64,000 nt of DNA from Paraburkholderia domus (lineage in GTDB: Bacteria > Pseudomonadota > Gammaproteobacteria > Burkholderiales > Burkholderiaceae). Every line of letters begins with the position of its first letter. Positions within the stretch are counted from its first letter, which is position 1. Under the pieces are notes generated by a model. The model was not told the DNA's origin. It made no database searches and was given only the letters and a program-made list of their open reading frames with translations. The translations under genes and the position numbers were made by a program. This document shows positions 27,010 to 35,489 of this stretch, piece after piece. The stretch is from contig NZ_CAJNAT010000020.1 of NCBI RefSeq assembly GCF_905220705.1, positions 1-64,000 on the forward strand, written 5' to 3'.

Positions 27010-28374
27010 ATGCAGAAAATGAAGGCCACTACGCGGCGTGTCATCTACTTCACGTGCGATCCTTCGCCGGATCTATTGGCGAGCTTCGAGGAGCGCGATT
27101 GGGAGGTCCAGGTCATCGGCTCGGTTCGCGATGTACGGCGAGCCGTGGATGACGGCTCGCTGGCGGGCGGGCTGGTCGATCTGTCGAGTGTGTTCGACTC
27201 CCGCGATATTGCCGCGCTGGAAGCCTGCCTTGCGGTGCCGAACATCGGCTGGGTGGCGATGACCGCCGCGCCGGAACTCGATGACACCGCCATACGCCGG
27301 CTGGTGCGCGATTACTGTTTCGATTACGTCACGCTCCCTGCTGCGAACGCCAGGATTGTCGATACGGTTGGCCATGCCTGCGGCATGATCTCGCTCGGCG
27401 AGCCCGTATTCGTCGATACGTCCATGGTTGAAGGCGAGATGATCGGCACCTGCGATGCCATGCTCGCGTTATTCCGCTCCATCCGCAAAGTCGCGACAAC
27501 CGACGCGCCCGTCTTTGTCTCCGGTGAATCGGGAACGGGCAAGGAGCTGACAGCCGCGGCGATTCACGCTCGCTCGCCGCGTCGTGATGCGCCGTTCGTC
27601 GCCATCAACTGTGGTGCGATTCCGCCGCACCTGTTGCAATCCGAGTTGTTCGGCTATGAGCGCGGCGCCTTCACGGGCGCGAGTCAACGCAGAATAGGGC
27701 GCGTCGAAGCCGCTCACGGCGGCACTTTGTTTCTCGATGAAATCGGCGATCTGCCGTTCGAGAGTCAGGCGAGCCTGCTGCGTTTCCTGCAGGAAAGCAC
27801 CATCGACCGCCTGGGGGGCAACGGTGCGATCGATGTGGACGTGCGCATCATCTCGGCCACCCACGTCGATATGGAGGCTGCAATCGAAGACGGCCGCTTT
27901 CGCGCGGACCTGTACCACCGTTTGTGCGTATTGAGGATCGACGAGCCGCCGCTTCGCGCGCGCGGCAAGGACATCGAGCTGCTCGCACTGTACACGCTGG
28001 ATCGCTACAGGAAGGATGCGAGCCGCCGGCTATACGGTTTTTCTCCGGACGCGATCGCAGTGCTGCATCAATACGACTGGCCCGGCAACGTACGGGAACT
28101 GATCAACCGGGTTCGCCGCGCCATGGTGATGTCGGAGGGCCGCACGATCACCGCGGACGATCTCGAACTGTCGGGTTACGTCGCGACCGCGCCCGTGACG
28201 CTTGCGCAGGCGCGTGAGACAGCGGAGCGGCAGGCCATCGAACTCGCGCTGCTGCGCCAGCGCGGCCGGCTCGGCGACGCCGCGCGTGAACTCAGCATTT
28301 CACGCGCAACGCTGTACCGTTTGCTCAGCACGCATGGCATGCGGTACGGTGAAGACAACGCTGCTGAAGCTTGA
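27010..28374 (+). CDS. Sigma-54-dependent transcriptional activator with VpsR-like N-terminus
   Basis: This 454-residue enhancer-binding protein has three parts. Residues 1-125 resemble the VpsR regulatory domain (a receiver-like fold without the usual phosphoacceptor motif). Residues about 140-370 are the AAA+ domain: GESGTGKELTAAAIH (Walker A), ELFGYERGAFTGA (sigma-54 contact loop) and GGTLFLDEIGDLP (Walker B). Residues about 405-445 are a Fis-type helix-turn-helix, LGDAARELSISRATLYRLL. VpsR relatives control biofilm polysaccharide genes and can sense cyclic-di-GMP. No target gene is adjacent. Confidence 0.9.
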   Translation: MQKMKATTRRVIYFTCDPSPDLLASFEERDWEVQVIGSVRDVRRAVDDGSLAGGLVDLSSVFDSRDIAALEACLAVPNIGWVAMTAAPELDDTAIRRLVRDYCFDYVTLPAANARIVDTVGHACGMISLGEPVFVDTSMVEGEMIGTCDAMLALFRSIRKVATTDAPVFVSGESGTGKELTAAAIHARSPRRDAPFVAINCGAIPPHLLQSELFGYERGAFTGASQRRIGRVEAAHGGTLFLDEIGDLPFESQASLLRFLQESTIDRLGGNGAIDVDVRIISATHVDMEAAIEDGRFRADLYHRLCVLRIDEPPLRARGKDIELLALYTLDRYRKDASRRLYGFSPDAIAVLHQYDWPGNVRELINRVRRAMVMSEGRTITADDLELSGYVATAPVTLAQARETAERQAIELALLRQRGRLGDAARELSISRATLYRLLSTHGMRYGEDNAAEA

Positions 28375-28537
28375 CGCGAAGATCGCGTGCAGTGAGTGGT
28401 CAGGTAATTTGTTCACTCGTTGAAACGTGTGTACCCGTTTGCTGAGTGTGGAACGTCTCGCCACGCTGTCTGCTTACGCCTCGCACAGCGTGAAGCGCCT
28501 GACCATCGTCTCTGCGGTGCAATACGGTGACCGCCCG
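28375..28537. other. Short non-coding gap
   Basis: 163 bases between the regulator stop and the MocR remnant. No terminator or coding signal was seen. Confidence 0.4.
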
Positions 28538-28842
28538 TCAGATCGTCCCAAACAAATCCCGAGGACGATCCTTCAGCGTGCCCGTCAGCAGTCTTAACGC
28601 ACTCACGAGTTGATCGCGGCTCGTCGCGCATGCGAGGTTGATCCGCACGCCGTGCTCGATCTCCGAGCGGTCCACGGCAAATGCCGACGACGGCATCACC
28701 ACCACCCCGCGCGCCTTCGCATTCGCCGCGAAGTCGTCGGCACGCCACGGCGGCGGCAGTTTGAGCCACACGAACATGCACGCTGGATCGGTCTGCAGCA
28801 ATTCCTGCGGCAACAACTCGCGAGCCAGATCCTGTCGCTGCG
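28538..28842 (-). pseudogene. MocR-type regulator / aminotransferase-like protein, C-terminal remnant
   Basis: The minus-strand frame reads RQDLARELLPQELLQTDPA, then FVWLKLPPPWRADDFAANAKARGVVVMPSSAFAVDR and HGVRINLACATSRDQLVSAL. This is the end of the fold-type I aminotransferase domain of MocR/PdxR-type GntR regulators. The helix-turn-helix domain and most of the aminotransferase domain, including the PLP Lys, are missing upstream of about 28842. There the DNA becomes the LivK-like remnant on the other strand. An ATG exists at 28816, but the product would lack any active site. Confidence 0.72.
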
Positions 28843-29649
28843 TCGACGGTCTATCACCAGGCGGATGTTGCGATGATTACGCCGGGCTCGACCAATCCGC
28901 AACTCACCAAGCAAGGCTACAAAAACGTGTTCCGCACGATGGGGCATGACGGCATCGGCGGTGTCGTAGCCGGGCATTTCGTGGTGGAGCAGATGAAGGC
29001 GAAGCGTATCGGCATCATCGACGACCGCACGGCGTTCGGGCAAGGGCTGGCGGATGCGTTCGAAAAAGGTGCAAAGGAAGCGAACGGCAACATAGTCGAT
29101 CGCGAGTTCACGAATGACAAGGCGGTGGACTTTCGCGCCATCCTGACGACGCTCAAGAGCAAGAACGTCGACCTGATTTTTTTCGGCGGGCTGGACGAGC
29201 AGGGGGCAATGCTGGTCAAGCAGATGCGCTCACTGGGCATGCAAGCGCAACTGTTCGGCGCGGGCGCACTGAAGAGCAATGCTTTCCTGCAGATCGCCGG
29301 CGCCGCGGGTGACGGTACGCAGGATCTCGAACCCGGTCCGGCGCTCGATAAGCTGCCCGCCGCACAGGAGTTCGGCAAGCGTTATAAGGCGCGCTTCAAT
29401 CAGGATGTCGAGCTCTATGCACCGTTCGCGTACGACGCCGCACTCGCCATGATCAAAGCGATTCACGGCGCCGACTCGCTTGATCGCGCGAAGATTGTGG
29501 ACGCCCTGTCGAAAGTGAAGGTGACCGGTGTGACCGGCAATATCACCTTCGATCCTTATGGCGATCTGATCAAGCCGCCGTACACGCTGTTTCAGGTCCA
29601 GCAAGGGCAGTGGAAGAGCATTAAGACCGTAGGCGGCAACGGCGTCTAA
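28840..29649 (+). pseudogene. Branched-chain amino acid ABC transporter binding protein (LivK-like), N-terminally truncated
   Basis: From 28840 the frame reads ASTVYHQADVAMITPGSTNP and continues through VFRTMGHDGIGG, RIGIIDDRTAFGQGLADAF and LYAPFAYDAALAMIKAI to a normal end. These are the central and C-terminal lobes of a periplasmic Leu/Ile/Val-type binding protein. The signal peptide and roughly the first 110-120 residues are absent. An internal ATG at 28873 leaves 258 residues with no export signal, so the protein would remain in the cytoplasm. The break coincides with that of the MocR remnant. No permease genes follow. Confidence 0.8.
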
Positions 29650-29681
29650 TGCTCTACGAGAACGAGAACCCGCCTGTGGTT

Positions 29682-30455
29682 TTACGTCGATGAGGGCGGG
29701 AAAAAACCGTGATACCGGGAATTGCCGGTAGCGGTGGCCTCAGCGAGATGGCCGGTCGCGCCCACGGACAGGAGCGTCTCCAGGGTGCCCGCGCGATTCG
29801 AAACGAACGTCCACTGTGTGGCGGCTTCCTGCGATTGAGCGGTCGCGTGAATCTGGCGCAGGGCCGTCAACAGGGCTTCGCTATCCGGCGACACCATGAC
29901 AAAGCCCTCGTTCGCGAGCGCAGCAGTGTTCAGTCCCAGTTCGAGGCAAAGCTGCATGCGCAGCGGCGCCTCGAACTGATTCGCGCGACGTGACTGCCCG
30001 ACCAGTTCGATGGTCGTCGCATCGACAAGGATTCCCTGCCTTTGCAGCGGCGTCGTCTGCCACGCGTCCGGAGGGCATCCCTTGTTTTCCGGCACCAGTT
30101 CGACGAACGGATTGATTTCAGCGGGATAGATCCGGCACACGAGCGGTCTTTGTTCGTAGATACCACAGCGCATGTCGGCTTGCAGATTGGGACACGCGCC
30201 AGTGAAGGCCGCGGCGAGAACGATCGAAATGCGGACCGGCAGGCTTCCGCTCATTGCCGGTGAAGAACGCGCCCGCTTGTACTCAGCTTGCGCATTGCCT
30301 AGCTCAGGCTCGACGGGCCACGGTATGGCCTCGCAGATGAGTTCCATTTGCCCGCCGCGCTCCAGCCAGGCGATAGCCTCGGTAATCGTCAGCGCGAGGC
30401 GCAAGTCGTGGCAGCATTTGCCGCATGCGGTGCATTCGAAATTGATGTCATCCAC
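29682..30455 (-). CDS. YkgJ-family cysteine cluster protein
   Basis: The protein is 257 residues when started at a GTG (30455) preceded by a GAGGAA ribosome site; the frame is open for 64 more codons upstream but those look non-coding. Near the N-terminus is FECTACGKCCHDLRLALT, and near residue 100 CGIYEQRPLVCRIYP. This Cys pattern defines the YkgJ/UPF0153 zinc- or iron-chelating family. The function is unknown. The C-terminal 130 residues lack recognisable motifs and make it longer than the minimal family domain. Confidence 0.72.
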   Translation of the reverse strand: MDDINFECTACGKCCHDLRLALTITEAIAWLERGGQMELICEAIPWPVEPELGNAQAEYKRARSSPAMSGSLPVRISIVLAAAFTGACPNLQADMRCGIYEQRPLVCRIYPAEINPFVELVPENKGCPPDAWQTTPLQRQGILVDATTIELVGQSRRANQFEAPLRMQLCLELGLNTAALANEGFVMVSPDSEALLTALRQIHATAQSQEAATQWTFVSNRAGTLETLLSVGATGHLAEATATGNSRYHGFFPPSST

Positions 30456-30549
30456 CCTGATTTCCTCTTCAAAAGTCGGCGTGGTGCTTAGTCGGAACAG
30501 AGGCGAAATTCTGACCGCGACCCCACAAATAAATTTTGGACGGCCGGAT

Positions 30550-31461
30550 TCAATGCCCCGTGTGTGAATGCTGGCGCAATTCACCCGGAATGAAAACACG
30601 CTGCAGGCCGCCGTCATCGAGCCAGGCGCGGGTTTTCTCGGCGGCACGGTCGATCAGGCGATCACATTGGGTGTAGTCGTAAGGTGAAATGTCGAGCGGA
30701 CAAAGCGGGGGCACGACGAAAATCTCGGCGCGCGCGGTGTAGAACTCCAGATCGCGAACGAGTTGGCGTGCGATGACCAGCGTGAGCGCGTGCATCGCCT
30801 GAGCAATCGCGCTGGTGGGCGGCGCACGGAGCGCGCAGGCGAAGCCGGCCGGCAGTACGACGATACGAGTTGCGCCAAGCGCGATCGCAACCGAGATCGG
30901 GGTGTTATTGGCGACGCCGCCATCGACCAGATCCACACCGTCGATTCGTACAGGTGGAAACACCCCCGGAATCGCCGCGCTTGCCAACACTGCATCCACC
31001 ACCGGACCGGACGATATCACGATCTCGTTACCCGACAGACAGTCCGTCGCGACAATGTGCAACGGCAGGGCGGCCTGCTCCACACGCATAAATGAAAGGT
31101 TCCTTTCCAACAGCATTCGCAATGCGGTTGCTTCCACGAGATGCGGGCGGCGCCGCAGCACCATATCGAGCAGGCCGAGCATCGAGAACGGCATGATGTC
31201 CTGCCGACGGATCCGGCACCATAACGACTCGAGCTTTGCCACGCCTTCGCGATTCGGACTTCCAGCGAAATAGGCGGCATTAATGGCACCCGCGGATGCG
31301 CCGACAACACAACCGGGATGCTCGCCTCGATTGACCAGTTCCCGCAGCATGCCGACTTCGATCGCACCCAGACTGCCGCCGCCGGAGAACACGAAGGCGG
31401 TCAGCGGGGCGCGCGGCGGGCTCGCCGGCGGATCGGGCAGTGTGGAATCAATCGACGACAT
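30550..31461 (-). CDS. Patatin-like phospholipase
   Basis: The 303-residue protein has all patatin hallmarks: the oxyanion loop SGGGSLGAIEVGML near residue 27, the nucleophile elbow VVGASAGAINAAYFAG near residue 58, and the catalytic Asp in VDLVDGGVANNTP near residue 178. Such enzymes release fatty acids from membrane lipids. It has no signal peptide, so it probably acts at the inner membrane or in the cytoplasm. It belongs to the RssA/YchK-like group of short bacterial patatins. Confidence 0.9.
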   Translation of the reverse strand: MSSIDSTLPDPPASPPRAPLTAFVFSGGGSLGAIEVGMLRELVNRGEHPGCVVGASAGAINAAYFAGSPNREGVAKLESLWCRIRRQDIMPFSMLGLLDMVLRRRPHLVEATALRMLLERNLSFMRVEQAALPLHIVATDCLSGNEIVISSGPVVDAVLASAAIPGVFPPVRIDGVDLVDGGVANNTPISVAIALGATRIVVLPAGFACALRAPPTSAIAQAMHALTLVIARQLVRDLEFYTARAEIFVVPPLCPLDISPYDYTQCDRLIDRAAEKTRAWLDDGGLQRVFIPGELRQHSHTGH

Positions 31462-31758
31462 GTTGGCCTCCGCTTCGTGCCGGCCGCTTTACCAACGCTG
31501 CAGGCGCGGTCCGAGCAATGCGCCGATAACAGTCGGCACCAGCATGCCGGGAAGATACGACACGCCCTTGCATGGTATGCCCATCTCGGGACAGTGCAGA
31601 TGGCAGGCCAGCGTCGCGGCCGCCCGGGTCAGCAGCACACACGACCCGGGCGGGACGGGTGGCGCGATACCTTGAGGGCACGGAACCCGATTTGGCGAGG
31701 CACAATAGAAACGCCCAGGTCCCTTTTTTCCGAAAGCTCTCGACGCGAGGTGGACAGC
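31462..31758. other. Gap between patatin and HAD genes
   Basis: No well-supported gene. A minus-strand frame at 31489-31638 could start at GTG and give about 49 residues with a hydrophobic end (LPGMLVPTVIGALLGP) and several Cys and His residues. It is too short to judge. The shared upstream region of the patatin (minus) and HAD (plus) genes lies here. Confidence 0.35.
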
Positions 31759-32382
31759 ATGACGGCACCCATCACACTCGTTCTGTTCGACATGGAGGGC
31801 GTCCTGTCCCACTACGACCGTTCGGCACGGGTCGAGCGTCTGGCCGCGATTTCCGGCCGGACGCCGGAAGTCGTGCGTCACGCGATCTGGGGGTCAGGGC
31901 TCGAAGCCCGTGCCGACGCCGGGCAGATCAGCGACGACGAATATCTGCGCTTGCTTGGCGATCTGCTGAGCTACCCCATCAGCCGCGACGACTGGCTGGC
32001 GGCGCGCCACGCATCGATCACGCCCAATGCGGAGGTGCTCGCGCTCGCTGAAAGAGTCGCCGAACGCCGCCGGATTGCCGTGCTTACCAACAACTGCCGT
32101 CTGCTCACCGACCATATCGGTTTTCTGAATCCACCCGCCGCGCAACTGTTTGGTCCTCACGTCTACGCGTCCGCTGCGTTCGGCGCGGCGAAGCCCGCTG
32201 CTCAAACCTATCTTCGCTGTGTAGAGCAACTTGGTGTTCCCGCGGCCGAAGCGCTGTTCGTCGACGATACGGACGCCAACGTGACGGGCGCCCTCGACGC
32301 CGGCCTGCAGGGATATCAGTTTGTCAGCGCGAAAGCGTTGTCGGCGGAACTGGCGCGTTACGGACTAATCGAGCGGGCGTAA
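31759..32382 (+). CDS. HAD-superfamily hydrolase with unusual DxE catalytic motif
   Basis: The 207-residue protein starts ITLVLFDMEGVLSHYDRSAR. Motif II is VLTNNCRLL (Thr), motif III is the Lys in FGAAKPAAQTYL, and motif IV is ALFVDDTDANVTGA, giving a complete HAD fold with an alpha-helical cap of the type found in haloacid dehalogenase-like phosphatases. Motif I is normally DxDG; here the second Asp is Glu (DMEG). The start at 31759 follows GCGAGGTGG, while the frame upstream is antisense to the patatin gene. The substrate is unknown. Confidence 0.82.
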   Translation: MTAPITLVLFDMEGVLSHYDRSARVERLAAISGRTPEVVRHAIWGSGLEARADAGQISDDEYLRLLGDLLSYPISRDDWLAARHASITPNAEVLALAERVAERRRIAVLTNNCRLLTDHIGFLNPPAAQLFGPHVYASAAFGAAKPAAQTYLRCVEQLGVPAAEALFVDDTDANVTGALDAGLQGYQFVSAKALSAELARYGLIERA

Positions 32383-32547
32383 GCCGCAGGAGACGCGGCG
32401 CCCTCGTCACGCGGACGCTGCCGATCGGCCGCTTTCGAGAAACTCGACGCGTCGACGACACGTTTGAACACTGCCATCCCTTGAAGAATCTCCATACCGG
32501 GTTGTCCTCTCGAATGTGGCCGATCCGCAGTCTAGAACGGACTGGCG

Positions 32548-32870
32548 ATGGTCCGCAAACAGGACGCCATCATCTGCCATCTCGCGCAGCGCGCGGAATC
32601 CGAACTCTGGCCGCATGATGCAAGGCAGACCGATGTCGTGCGCTGGCTGAGTTGGAACAGTCAGCATTTTTACCGGCATGCCGGCTCGCTTTACTTCGAG
32701 CACATCATCAAGCCGGCGTTTGGACTCGGCGAACCCGATCCGTCGAAAGTCGCAGAGGGGCAGGGCTGGTTTCGCAAGCATGCCGGCGTACTCGATCAGC
32801 ACCTCAAAGGCCGTCAGTGGCTGCTTGGCGACGGCCTGACGATCGCGGACTTTTCCGTTGCCACTCATGC
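32548..32870 (+). pseudogene. Glutathione S-transferase, internal fragment
   Basis: The frame encodes DAIICHLAQRAESELWPHDA, RWLSWNSQHFYRHAGSLYFE and GLTIADFSVATHAE. These are the end of the thioredoxin-like domain (normally ESNAIxxYLA) and most of the alpha-helical domain of a glutathione S-transferase. The first 60 or so residues with the glutathione site are missing, and the last 40 or so are cut where the sequence meets the cyclase remnant on the opposite strand at about 32865. The fragment is not functional. Confidence 0.72.
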
Positions 32871-33611
32871 CGAACGCGGCCGGCGCTCCAGCCAGTTACG
32901 CAATAGTCCCGCCAGAAGCGCGCTAACGATCACGGCAAGGTAAAGCGTGACCAGGGTGTGACGCCACGTATCGAGCGCAAACTGGTGCGCCAGCAGTTTC
33001 GAATCAGGCGCAGGGAGGACAGCATGCATGGATAAGACAACTTGTTTCATCCGCAAAAAACCCACTGCAGATAGCAATGGCAAACCAACGAGCAGGGCAA
33101 GCAGTGCGGGCCGCGCGCGTTGCGCCGCCGGATAGTGACGCAATCGAAACCACACGCCGAGGCAGCCGTGGATCCAGCCCGGCGCGAGCAGCGCAAGTTG
33201 CAGACCCTGCGTGCCGCTCGTGATCAGCGATATCACGATTCGTTCGTAATTCGGCTCGAAGCCATACAGCGACGCCGCGAGGCGCGTCGCCACCGCATGC
33301 CGGATCAGCAGCAGAGGCAGGCTGAGTCCTGCCCATAGCCGGATCCATTCGGCGGGCGGGAGCGCCCAGTGACGACGCCCGTAAATCGTGCGAACAGCCA
33401 GCGCGAAATGAACAAGCGCCGAACCGTACAGCAGGATCGTGCCGGGCACGCTATGCCAGATCCACAATGCGAACGTGAGTCCGCGTCCGGCAAGATCGAG
33501 CGACCAGATTCCGAGCGCATGATTGACCAGGTGCAAAAATAGATAAATGAGCAGTACCACGCCTGATCCGAGTTGCAGGCGGCGCAGAACGGGCCGCAAT
33601 TCCGGTCGCAC
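32865..33611 (-). CDS. Membrane protein resembling the N-terminal heme-type domain of adenylate cyclases, C-terminally cut
   Basis: This 248-residue protein has six or so hydrophobic segments with conserved His residues (LIYLFLHLVNHALGIWSLD, LYGSALVHFALAV, LLIRHAVATRL, GWIHGCLGVWF). The layout resembles succinate dehydrogenase cytochrome b and, more closely, the membrane half of proteobacterial adenylate/guanylate cyclases, in which a ferredoxin and a cyclase domain follow. Here the frame stops at RNWLERRPRSA, exactly where it meets the broken glutathione transferase, so the catalytic part seems lost. The start is a GTG at 33611 after AAAGGAGGG. The identity is inferred. Confidence 0.55.
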   Translation of the reverse strand: MRPELRPVLRRLQLGSGVVLLIYLFLHLVNHALGIWSLDLAGRGLTFALWIWHSVPGTILLYGSALVHFALAVRTIYGRRHWALPPAEWIRLWAGLSLPLLLIRHAVATRLAASLYGFEPNYERIVISLITSGTQGLQLALLAPGWIHGCLGVWFRLRHYPAAQRARPALLALLVGLPLLSAVGFLRMKQVVLSMHAVLPAPDSKLLAHQFALDTWRHTLVTLYLAVIVSALLAGLLRNWLERRPRSA

Positions 33612-33701
33612 ATTACCCTCCTTTCATTTTGTATGCTCCCGAAAACGGCCTGGGAGACCGCAGTGGAGCCGCGCCGAGCCTGCCGGCGCGTCTGCCTTAT
33701 C

Positions 33702-33893
33702 TCACGCGCTGCGAGCGGCCGTGGTAGTGCGCTTCTGGTGTCTGCTCTGTTGCACCGTACCCTGGCGCACCGCTTCGGCAAATCGCTGTAATGCGGACAG
33801 CGAGCCGCACACGCTCTGGTATTCCTCGCGGCCAATCCTGCCGTCGAGGATGACCGCCATGCCCGAGGCACGGGCCATGTCGATGATGTCCAT
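33702..33893 (-). CDS. Small conserved-looking hypothetical protein (63 aa)
   Basis: The function is not recognised. The frame MDIIDMARASGMAVILDGR continues with IGREEYQSVCGSLSALQRFAEAVRQG and a basic tail. A strong ribosome site AAGGAGT lies 8 bases before the ATG, which argues for a real gene. It lies about 90 bases upstream of the cyclase-like gene in the same direction and may be co-transcribed with it. The upstream 235 bases to the phosphoesterase gene form a divergent promoter region. Confidence 0.55.
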   Translation of the reverse strand: MDIIDMARASGMAVILDGRIGREEYQSVCGSLSALQRFAEAVRQGTVQQSRHQKRTTTAARSA

Positions 33894-34128
33894 GTTGGCT
33901 ACTCCTTTTCAGGTTCTCTCATCTGCTTGACTGCAGGCACGCCGTGGCTATTCCCACATTTTCCCTGGTGCGGGTCATGTCAGCCCAAACGGCTGGATTT
34001 GCTGACCCGCGCTAATTTTCTGTTCCGGGAATAAAACCGGCGGCACGGCAGTCTTCCAGATGAACCGAGTCGTGAGGCCCGCCGGATGACCCCGCGGTTT
34101 GCCTGCGAATCCTTATCGTGAGGTCAAC

Positions 34129-35109
34129 ATGTCGTCAAATCATTCATCCGATCCTGCATTCAATCCCGCATTCAACCCCGCATTTAACCCATCACGCCGC
34201 AGCGCGCTGAAATGTCTCGCCTTCGGTGGCGTAGGCACGGTGTTCGTTCTTTCAGGCGGCATTCTCACGCCAGTGGAACTGGCCCTCGCGGCCGATGCGA
34301 AATCATCCTCGACGTCCGCGGGCGTGCCGCTTTTCCTGCAGATCAGCGATTCGCATATCGGCTTCAATAAGGAGGCCAACCCGGACGTCGCAGGCACGCT
34401 CAAACAGACGATCGACTACGTCAATGCCATGCCGGTCAAGCCCGCGCTGACCATCCATACGGGCGACATCACGCATCTCTCCAAACCGGCGGAGTTCGAT
34501 CTCGCGGCGCAGTTGATGTCGGGTCTGAACATTACCGAACTCCACACCGTGCCGGGCGAGCACGACGTGACGGATGGCCCCGGCACCGAATACTTCAGCC
34601 GCTTCGGTAAGGCCTCGGACAACAAAGGCTATTACAGCTTCGACCACAACGGCGTGCACTTCGTCGCGCTCGTCAACGTGATGCATTTCAAGCCGAACGG
34701 CCTGGGCGGTCTCGGCGACGAGCAACTCGCCTGGCTCGAAAACGATCTGAAGGGCCGCTCATCCAGCACGCCGATCGTCGTCTTTGCCCACATGCCGATG
34801 TGGACGATCTACGAGCCGTGGGGGTGGGGCACGGGCGATGCCGGTCAGGCCATGAGCTATCTGAAACGCTTCGGCTCGGTGACCGTGCTGAACGGCCATA
34901 TTCACCAGATTGTGTCGAAGGTCGAAGGCAACATTACCTTCCATACCGCCCGCTCGACCGCCTATCCGCAGCCGACCGCCGGCAATGGTCCCGGCCCTGG
35001 CCCACTCACGGTAGCGAGCGATCAGCTCCCCAGGATGCTCGGCGTGACCAGTATCAAGATCGTGCGTCATCCGTTGAAGGCGACGCTTGCCGACACGACA
35101 CTCGTTTGA
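34129..35109 (+). CDS. Exported metallophosphoesterase (calcineurin-like)
   Basis: The 326-residue protein has a Tat-like signal: SRRSALKCLAFGGVGTVFVLSGG, with twin arginines at about residues 24-25. It is preceded by the short tandem repeat NPAF (three copies). The phosphoesterase motifs are FLQISDSHIGF, HTGDITH, TVPGEHDV (normally GNHD), VVFAHMPMW and VLNGHIHQ, which bind two metals. The start ATG follows CGTGAGG. The cupredoxin gene follows 35 bases later, suggesting an operon for periplasmic proteins. The substrate is unknown. Confidence 0.85.
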   Translation: MSSNHSSDPAFNPAFNPAFNPSRRSALKCLAFGGVGTVFVLSGGILTPVELALAADAKSSSTSAGVPLFLQISDSHIGFNKEANPDVAGTLKQTIDYVNAMPVKPALTIHTGDITHLSKPAEFDLAAQLMSGLNITELHTVPGEHDVTDGPGTEYFSRFGKASDNKGYYSFDHNGVHFVALVNVMHFKPNGLGGLGDEQLAWLENDLKGRSSSTPIVVFAHMPMWTIYEPWGWGTGDAGQAMSYLKRFGSVTVLNGHIHQIVSKVEGNITFHTARSTAYPQPTAGNGPGPGPLTVASDQLPRMLGVTSIKIVRHPLKATLADTTLV

Positions 35110-35144
35110 TTTTGTGAATATTTTTCGCTCGTAGGAGATCAGTT

Positions 35145-35489
35145 ATGCAAACTAATGTTTTTTGCCGCGCATTCTTTGTGCTGCTCGGGAGTTCGGCGCT
35201 GCTGGCAGCGTCGGCGGGCATTTCCGTTGCGCGTGCGGAGAGCCCGAACGCTGTGGTCATCAAGAACTTCATGTTCTCGCCGATGGCGCTCACGGTCAAA
35301 GCCGGCTCGACCGTCACCTGGAAAAATCTCGACGGCGAGCCGCATACGGTCGTGAACGATGCGGGCATGTTCCGCTCCGCCGCGCTCGATCAGAACGACA
35401 CGTTCCAGTTCAAGTTCGACAAGCCTGGCGTGTACAAGGTGTTTTGCGGCATTCATCCGAACATGAGAGAAACGATCACCGTGCAATAG
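35145..35489 (+). CDS. Periplasmic cupredoxin (amicyanin/plastocyanin-like)
   Basis: The 114-residue protein has a signal peptide ending about ISVARA and one cupredoxin domain. The type 1 copper ligands are visible: His in GEPHTVVND, then Cys, His and Met in KVFCGIHPNMRETI. It resembles amicyanin-like electron carriers. It directly follows the metallophosphoesterase gene (AGGAGAT ribosome site before the ATG), a pairing consistent with a shared periplasmic role, though no electron donor or acceptor is coded nearby. Confidence 0.9.
   Translation: MQTNVFCRAFFVLLGSSALLAASAGISVARAESPNAVVIKNFMFSPMALTVKAGSTVTWKNLDGEPHTVVNDAGMFRSAALDQNDTFQFKFDKPGVYKVFCGIHPNMRETITVQ

Noticed and set aside
31489..31638. 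Possible 49-codon minus-strand gene next to the patatin gene
   Set aside because: The GTG start has no ribosome site and the short product has no known pattern; kept only as a note in the gap entry.
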